Part shown: piece by piece, positions 59,470 through 64,000 of the stretch
How positions within the stretch are numbered: position 1 is the stretch's first letter
Layout of the letters: each line of letters starts with the position of its first letter
Source of the DNA: Thermoanaerobacterium aotearoense
GTDB lineage: Bacteria > Bacillota > Thermoanaerobacteria > Thermoanaerobacterales > Thermoanaerobacteraceae
Direction of reading: 5' to 3'
NCBI RefSeq assembly: GCF_009905255.1
Contig: NZ_CP047602.1
Location: 1,537,501-1,601,500, forward strand
Length of the DNA stretch: 64,000 nucleotides
Notes under the pieces: model-generated
What the model was told of the DNA's origin: nothing
What the model saw: the letters and a program-made list of their open reading frames with translations, nothing else
Databases searched by the model: none
Made by a program: the position numbers and the translations under genes

Positions 59470-60872
59470 TTATGCCTCACGACCTGGAACCTTTCAATAG
59501 TGTATTTTTCATCCGGTGAGATACCGGCTTTTCTGAGTGCAATTGATATCTGTTGATCTACTGTATCAACACCTTCAAGATCTGGCAACAAAAGCCCACT
59601 TTTATAACCACTTTTAACGATTACTCCATACTTTTTTGCATCAAGATCATCTTTTGATTTTACAGGCTCAGGTTTTGTCAAAACATCAACTGAATACACT
59701 ATGTCGTCCAGTTCATCTATCTCAACAGGATAGAACCTCGGGTCTTCTGTACCAGCGCTTACTGCATTTCGTATAATTTCTTCTGCGATATTATTCTTTG
59801 AAGGGTATACAGTGCCTATACAGCCTCTCAATTCTCCATCTTTATGCAATGATACAAATACGCCTGCTTTTGTTTTTATCATTTCCTCTGGTAAGCCATC
59901 AGGAACATTCATGAACTTTTTATTTCTTAGATAATATTCAAGGCTTTTTCTCGCTAATTTCACATAATCGTCTTCTGATTTCCTTATATCATCTATCATT
60001 TTCCTTTTAATCCTATATAGTTCATCTAATAAACTTATACCTGTATAACTTTCAGGAATGAATTCAGCAACACAGTAGCCAACGCCAAAAGGCCCTTCAT
60101 GTGATAGAATATTTGCCTTGACATTGTAACCATCCAACACACCCAACATGACGCAAACAGATCTAAACCCACATTCCGCAGCATCTTCTATCAACGTTTT
60201 ATCCATATTGATTATTTCTTTAACATTCATGTTGTTTAACAAACTCAGCAGCATCTCATCAAACACTTTTCCTTTCGGTGTATATCCATTAGGGCTATCA
60301 GGTGTCAGTTTATGTGATAAATCACCGCTTGCAATAAATACCACATTTCTATCGCCTTCTCTGATGGACTTCCCTATTTGGACGCCAAAATCATAAAGCT
60401 TTTCAAATGATAAAAAGCCGTAGGACATCCTTATAAGTTTAAAACTATCAATATATTTTCTGACAAAATACAACGGAACAATTGAGCCATGGTCAAGTTT
60501 TTTGGAAAGCTTAAATCTACTTATCATCTTGTCGTCTATTTTTGCTACTGGTATCTTTTCATTTTCTGCATTTTTAACTATGTCTTTTGCTAACGATAAA
60601 TCGCTTTGAAACTTCATCTTTACATTGTATGCTCCAAACTGCCCTAAATCACCTTCAATTTCTTCCATCATATCTATAGATACAGCATCACTAAATACAT
60701 GCGCATGTGGCGAAATGATAATTATTGTATCTGGTTTTTGATTTTTTATGCTTTTTGATGCTATTTCAAAAGAATCTATTGTCTTTTGAATTTTATGTTC
60801 TTCACCACGCCCTACTTCAGGGACAATTATTGGCGGGTGTGGCATTAAATATGCTGACATTAATTTACCCAT
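59466..60872 (-). CDS. AmmeMemoRadiSam system MEMO1-AMMECR1 fusion protein
   Basis: 468 residues, start at ATG 60872 behind GGAGGTAGG. Residues ~1-270 are a MEMO-like dioxygenase fold ([41 protein letters not shown]); residues ~285-468 are AMMECR1 ([58 protein letters not shown]). In many bacteria the two domains are separate genes. Function unknown; the radical SAM partner follows. Confidence 0.92.
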   Translation of the reverse strand: MGKLMSAYLMPHPPIIVPEVGRGEEHKIQKTIDSFEIASKSIKNQKPDTIIIISPHAHVFSDAVSIDMMEEIEGDLGQFGAYNVKMKFQSDLSLAKDIVKNAENEKIPVAKIDDKMISRFKLSKKLDHGSIVPLYFVRKYIDSFKLIRMSYGFLSFEKLYDFGVQIGKSIREGDRNVVFIASGDLSHKLTPDSPNGYTPKGKVFDEMLLSLLNNMNVKEIINMDKTLIEDAAECGFRSVCVMLGVLDGYNVKANILSHEGPFGVGYCVAEFIPESYTGISLLDELYRIKRKMIDDIRKSEDDYVKLARKSLEYYLRNKKFMNVPDGLPEEMIKTKAGVFVSLHKDGELRGCIGTVYPSKNNIAEEIIRNAVSAGTEDPRFYPVEIDELDDIVYSVDVLTKPEPVKSKDDLDAKKYGVIVKSGYKSGLLLPDLEGVDTVDQQISIALRKAGISPDEKYTIERFQVVRHK

Positions 60873-60973
60873 AATCCTACCTCCACATTGGTTATAATTG
60901 CCTTTCAAGTATATATTATACCGCAAATAATGCATTTTAAAGTTTTTTCTTGTGAAAATTATAAAATAATTTT

Positions 60974-61011
60974 ACATTAACCTTGACGTTAATGTTAATA
61001 AGTAGTAGAAT
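60974..61011 (+). promoter_or_regulatory. Promoter and dyad operator of the merR-MFS pair
   Basis: Sigma-A promoter TTGACG (60983-60988), 17-nt spacer, TAGAAT (61006-61011). A perfect dyad ACATTAA-N8-TTAATGT (60974-60980 and 60989-60995) covers the -35 box, as expected for a MerR-type autoregulator. The start near 61018 rules out the upstream ATG of the long frame. Confidence 0.7.
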
Positions 61012-61031
61012 ATTTTTCTGGAGGTTTTACT

Positions 61032-61447
61032 ATGGAAAAAAATATTACAAAATCGAAGATGTTTCAATAAAAACAGGTTTAACAAAAAGAGCTATAAGGT
61101 ATTACGAAGATTTAAACCTTATTTCACCTAAAAGGACAGAGTCCGGATATAGATTGTACACAGATGAAGACATAGAAAAAATCCAAAAGATAATATCTTT
61201 GAAGGATTCACTAGGCTTCAGTTTATCTGAAATCAAGGCAGCACTTGAACTTGACAAAAATGTCAAAAACATATTATCTGGTGAAACTGCAGATACAGAA
61301 ACAATCGATAATTACGCTAAATTGATTGAAAAACAAATAGATTTGATTGAGGAAAAGAGCAGAAAACTATTGATGGCAAAACAAAAATTTGAGGAGCTAT
61401 TGCTAAATTTATCTAAATTAAAGCAAAAATCAAAGGAGGCAGACTAA
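61032..61447 (+). pseudogene. MerR-family regulator with a one-base frame break at its start
   Basis: The only ATG with a ribosome site (TGGAGG, 7 nt) is at 61032 and reads MEKNITKSKMFQ-stop. The body, KKYYKIEDVSIKTGLTKRAIRYYEDLNLI...RLYTDEDIEKIQKI, is in the -1 frame and has no start codon of its own after the promoter. One more A in the A7 run (61036-61042) would give a normal MEKKYYKIEDVS start. The ~130-residue body has an intact MerR HTH and dimerisation helix. It could be a real frameshift, slippage, or an assembly error. Confidence 0.6.
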
Positions 61448-61449
61448 AT

Positions 61450-62904
61450 ATGAAAAATATTAGTTACAAGTGGATAGCATTATCCTGTACGACTCTTGGA
61501 GCCCTTTTTTCTGTATTAAACGGCAGTATGCTTTTAATATCGCTTCCTGATATTATGAAGGGTTTACATGCCAACATGGGTATAATCATGTGGATCGTAA
61601 TGGGATATATGCTTTCGTTGACAATATTAGTACCAGCTATCGGTAGAATAGCAGATATGTTCGGAAGAAAAAAATTGTACGTATCCGGTTTTGCCATATT
61701 TACTATCGGTTCATTGCTGTGCGGTATTTCAAACAGCGGACTACAACTGCTTATATACAGAATAGTGCAGTCAGTTGGCGGTTCTTTAATGGTTGCAAAT
61801 AGCACAGCAATCGTAGCAGACGCTTTTCCAAAAAACGAACTTGGCAAAGCTCTTGGCATAAACAGTATGGTAGTAAGCATAGCATCGGTAATAGGTCCTA
61901 TATTAGGAGGATTTTTGACGAGTTTAGGATGGCGGTATATATTCTATATAAATGTACCATTTGGAATTATAGGTACTCTATGGGCATTGATTCAGCTAAA
62001 AGAGCTTGACAAAATACCTGAAGGGCAAAAATTTGATTTAAAAGGCACACTGCTTTTCACAATCGGATTATTGCTATTTTTAATCGCATTGTCTTTCGGT
62101 GGATTTGTAGGCTGGTACAATAAGTCAATCATAACTTTATTCATCATATCAATAGCGATGATTTTAGCATTCATTCACATCGAAAATACTACTGAACAGC
62201 CAATGTTGGATTTGAGATTGTTTAAAACAAGAATTTTGGCATTTGCTTTTGGAAGTACATTGCTTAATGGCATTGCAAGAGGTGCAGTGACATTTTTGCT
62301 CATATTTTATCTGCAAGGAATAAAAGCGATGGATCCATTAAAAGCAGGGGTATTCTTAGCACCATTTGCACTATCCATGATGATTGTATCGCCAATAAGC
62401 GGATATTTGTCTGATAAATACGGTGCGAGAGCATTAAGCTCTATAGGTCTTTTGATTTCAGCTATCGGCTTATTGGGCTTTGTGAGAATATCCCAAAAGA
62501 CTTCTCTTGCCGAACTCATCACTTGGATGCTTATTATGGGATTTGGATCTGGCATGTTTTTCTCACCTAATACGAGTGAAATTATGGGTTCTGTGCCGTC
62601 CGACAGGCGAGGTATCGCCGCTGGCACGAGAACAATGATGAACAATGCTGGACAAGTAATAAGCATAGCATTGTCAATGGCAATCGTGTCATCAAGCATA
62701 ACTCCTGACGCGATGCAAGCTCTTTTTGTCGGCACGCAAGTCGGTTCAAAAGGTATTGCCATAGCACAATTTATATCCGGACTAAGAGAAGCCTTTCTTA
62801 TATCCATGATATTTAGCCTAATAGCATCGTTCATATCATACTTAAGAGGTCCAAAGCCAGATTGGAACCAAAACTCTCATAAGATAAAAACAGAAGAAAC
62901 ATAA
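61450..62904 (+). CDS. MFS transporter, DHA2 (EmrB/QacA) family
   Basis: 484-residue drug:proton antiporter-type protein with about 14 helices: motif A GRIADMFGRKKLYV, motif C-like NSMVVSIASVIGPILGGFLTSLGWRYIFYINVPFG, and PSDRRGIAAGTRTMMNNAGQVI. AAAGGAGG precedes the ATG; it directly follows the MerR-type gene and is probably its target. Substrates unknown. Confidence 0.93.
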   Translation: MKNISYKWIALSCTTLGALFSVLNGSMLLISLPDIMKGLHANMGIIMWIVMGYMLSLTILVPAIGRIADMFGRKKLYVSGFAIFTIGSLLCGISNSGLQLLIYRIVQSVGGSLMVANSTAIVADAFPKNELGKALGINSMVVSIASVIGPILGGFLTSLGWRYIFYINVPFGIIGTLWALIQLKELDKIPEGQKFDLKGTLLFTIGLLLFLIALSFGGFVGWYNKSIITLFIISIAMILAFIHIENTTEQPMLDLRLFKTRILAFAFGSTLLNGIARGAVTFLLIFYLQGIKAMDPLKAGVFLAPFALSMMIVSPISGYLSDKYGARALSSIGLLISAIGLLGFVRISQKTSLAELITWMLIMGFGSGMFFSPNTSEIMGSVPSDRRGIAAGTRTMMNNAGQVISIALSMAIVSSSITPDAMQALFVGTQVGSKGIAIAQFISGLREAFLISMIFSLIASFISYLRGPKPDWNQNSHKIKTEET

Positions 62905-62931
62905 AAGGTTACAGAATCGTAACCTTTTATG
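62900..62931. terminator. Convergent terminator between the MFS gene and purL
   Basis: 10-bp perfect arms AAAAGGTTAC (62903-62912) and GTAACCTTTT (62919-62928), extended by CAT/ATG, with a 6-nt loop; T-rich on both strands. It overlaps the MFS stop. Confidence 0.85.
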
Positions 62932-62935
62932 TTTC

Positions 62936-64000
62936 TTATTTGAAATATTCAACACCTGCTTCAAATATCTTTTGATCCTTGTTGCCGTATATATTTTTCG
63001 CTACATTCTTGCCAATCCTCTCAGAATGCCCCATCTTGCCAAGTATCCTTCCATCAGGGCTTGTAATGCCTTCTATAGCCCAGTAAGAGCCATTAGGATT
63101 GTAAGGCATCTCCATTGTTGGATTTCCATTCATATCTACATACTGCGTGGCAATTTGCCCATTCTTTTTTAACATATCTAAAACATCATCATTTGCTATA
63201 AATCTTCCTTCTCCATGTGATACAGGAATTACATGAATGTCGCCACATTTGACATTGTTAAACCATGGTGAAAGATTCGACGTTATCTTTGTCCTGATAT
63301 AACATGATACATGTCTGCCGATCGTATTAAATGTCAGCGTCGGATCGGTCGTATCAATGTCGCGAATCTCTCCATAAGGAAGCAAGCCAAGTTTTATAAG
63401 TGCTTGGAATCCGTTGCATATACCAAGCATCAAGCCATCACGATTTTTTAAAAATTCCATAACTGCATCTTTTACCTTTGGATTTCTAAATACCGTTGCG
63501 ATGAACTTGCCAGAACCATCAGGTTCATCGCCAGCGCTGAATCCACCTGGCAACATGATTATCTGAGAATTCTCTATTAGTTTAACAAGCTCATCGATAG
63601 ACGCATCTATATCAGTTCCTGTTAAATTCTTAAAAACATGCGTTTCAACCAATGCACCGGCTTTTTCAAAGGCTTTTTTGCTGTCATATTCGCAATTAGT
63701 ACCAGGAAAGACTGGTATCAAAACTCTTGGTTTTGCAACTCTGAGGCTTGCCTTAATAGAATTATTTTTATTGTACATAATATTCGGTATTTGTCTAATG
63801 TTTTCTTCCACAGCGGTAGGAAAAATCTTTTCAAGCGGTTTTTCCCAGTGTTTTTTCGCTTCATCAAGATGGATTTTCACATCTTCTAAAATTATATATG
63901 GCTCATCAATCGTCCTTCCTAAAATTTTATAATCAATTCCTTTTAAATATTTATCATCATCAAAATCACCATCTACTTCTATTATTAAAGAACCGTATTC
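62936..64000 (-). CDS. purL: Phosphoribosylformylglycinamidine synthase, glutaminase end (5' part outside window)
   Basis: FGAR amidotransferase making FGAM for purine synthesis. Only the C-terminal 354 residues are present; the frame is open to the window edge (first codons read EYGSLIIEVDGDFDDD) and the internal GTG at 63880 is not a start. The glutaminase domain has PVFPGTNCEYDSKKAFEKAGA, LPGGFSAGDEPDGSGKF, catalytic LGICNGFQALIKLG and the SHGEGRF/MGHSERIGKN histidine-glutamate region. It is fused to the synthase, as in the large single-chain PurL. Confidence 0.93.
   Translation of the reverse strand, partial: EYGSLIIEVDGDFDDDKYLKGIDYKILGRTIDEPYIILEDVKIHLDEAKKHWEKPLEKIFPTAVEENIRQIPNIMYNKNNSIKASLRVAKPRVLIPVFPGTNCEYDSKKAFEKAGALVETHVFKNLTGTDIDASIDELVKLIENSQIIMLPGGFSAGDEPDGSGKFIATVFRNPKVKDAVMEFLKNRDGLMLGICNGFQALIKLGLLPYGEIRDIDTTDPTLTFNTIGRHVSCYIRTKITSNLSPWFNNVKCGDIHVIPVSHGEGRFIANDDVLDMLKKNGQIATQYVDMNGNPTMEMPYNPNGSYWAIEGITSPDGRILGKMGHSERIGKNVAKNIYGNKDQKIFEAGVEYFK

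Noticed and set aside
60983..61031. Long-frame ATG/TTG starts upstream of the MerR body (MTLMLISSRIFFWRFYYG...)
   Set aside because: These codons lie within the -35/-10 promoter and have no ribosome site, so they cannot be in the transcript from that promoter.

Overview
The window is AT-rich DNA of an endospore-forming, low-GC, thermophilic-type clostridium. Gene content and order (a SCIFF peptide system, SpoIID and BofC-like genes, candidate sigma-H promoters, a PyrR-controlled pyr operon, a large one-piece PurL, an AmmeMemoRadiSam pair) look most like Thermoanaerobacterium or a close relative. That assignment is inferred from protein character; no search was run. No insertion sequence, prophage, CRISPR array or rRNA was seen. 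There is one tRNA, Leu(CAA).

Layout. (1) 1-1.1 kb: 3' part of a PUA/SAM rRNA methyltransferase gene. (2) 1.1-7.4 kb, minus strand: pyrR-pyrB-pyrC-pyrF-pyrK-pyrD-pyrE, six UMP-pathway genes plus the regulator; carAB is absent. Two PyrR-type leaders precede pyrR and pyrB, and each also carries a short ribosome-bound ORF running into a terminator. (3) 7.5-29.9 kb: housekeeping genes, mostly minus strand: an MBL hydrolase, dtd, relA/spoT, apt, recJ, an AarF/UbiB kinase, a phasin-like protein, secF, secD, the SCIFF maturase and its 45-residue peptide, then yajC-tgt-queA-spoIID-ruvBAC, a BofC-like gene, a lone cheW and yebC. (4) 30-36.8 kb: a patchy region with two half-size TSUP permeases, small unknowns, a YigZ protein, a Nudix protein, a DUF3189 protein, hflX, tRNA-Leu, an apparent gene remnant and a GAF-HTH regulator.

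(5) 36.9-52.3 kb: a sulfur and siroheme block. One long minus-strand operon encodes a siroheme sulfite reductase, a ThiS-like sulfur carrier with a masked C terminus, its E1-like adenylyltransferase, a JAMM protease, a TusA-like protein, MetY, ATP sulfurylase CysD/CysN, an SsuB/SsuC-type transporter without a binding protein, and an iron-sulfur (P)APS reductase. Divergent hemB-sirC-hemL and convergent cobA/hemD-hemC-hemA supply the route from glutamyl-tRNA to sirohydrochlorin, the precursor of the reductase cofactor. Together these genes would take sulfate to sulfide, load the sulfide on a carrier protein and deliver it to homocysteine.

(6) 52.4-58.5 kb: an opp/dpp peptide importer operon with a roughly 385-nt leader. 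(7) 58.5-60.9 kb: AmrS and a MEMO-AMMECR1 fusion. (8) 61-62.9 kb: a MerR-type regulator whose start is out of frame with its body by one base in an A7 run, and an MFS exporter. (9) 62.9-64 kb: the glutaminase end of PurL, cut by the window edge.

The most unusual observations are the pyrB leader (PyrR switch, then a leader peptide, then a terminator, resembling the enteric pyrBI layout), the complete carrier-protein sulfur route, the MerR frameshift, and hairpins that enclose the stop codons of many genes.
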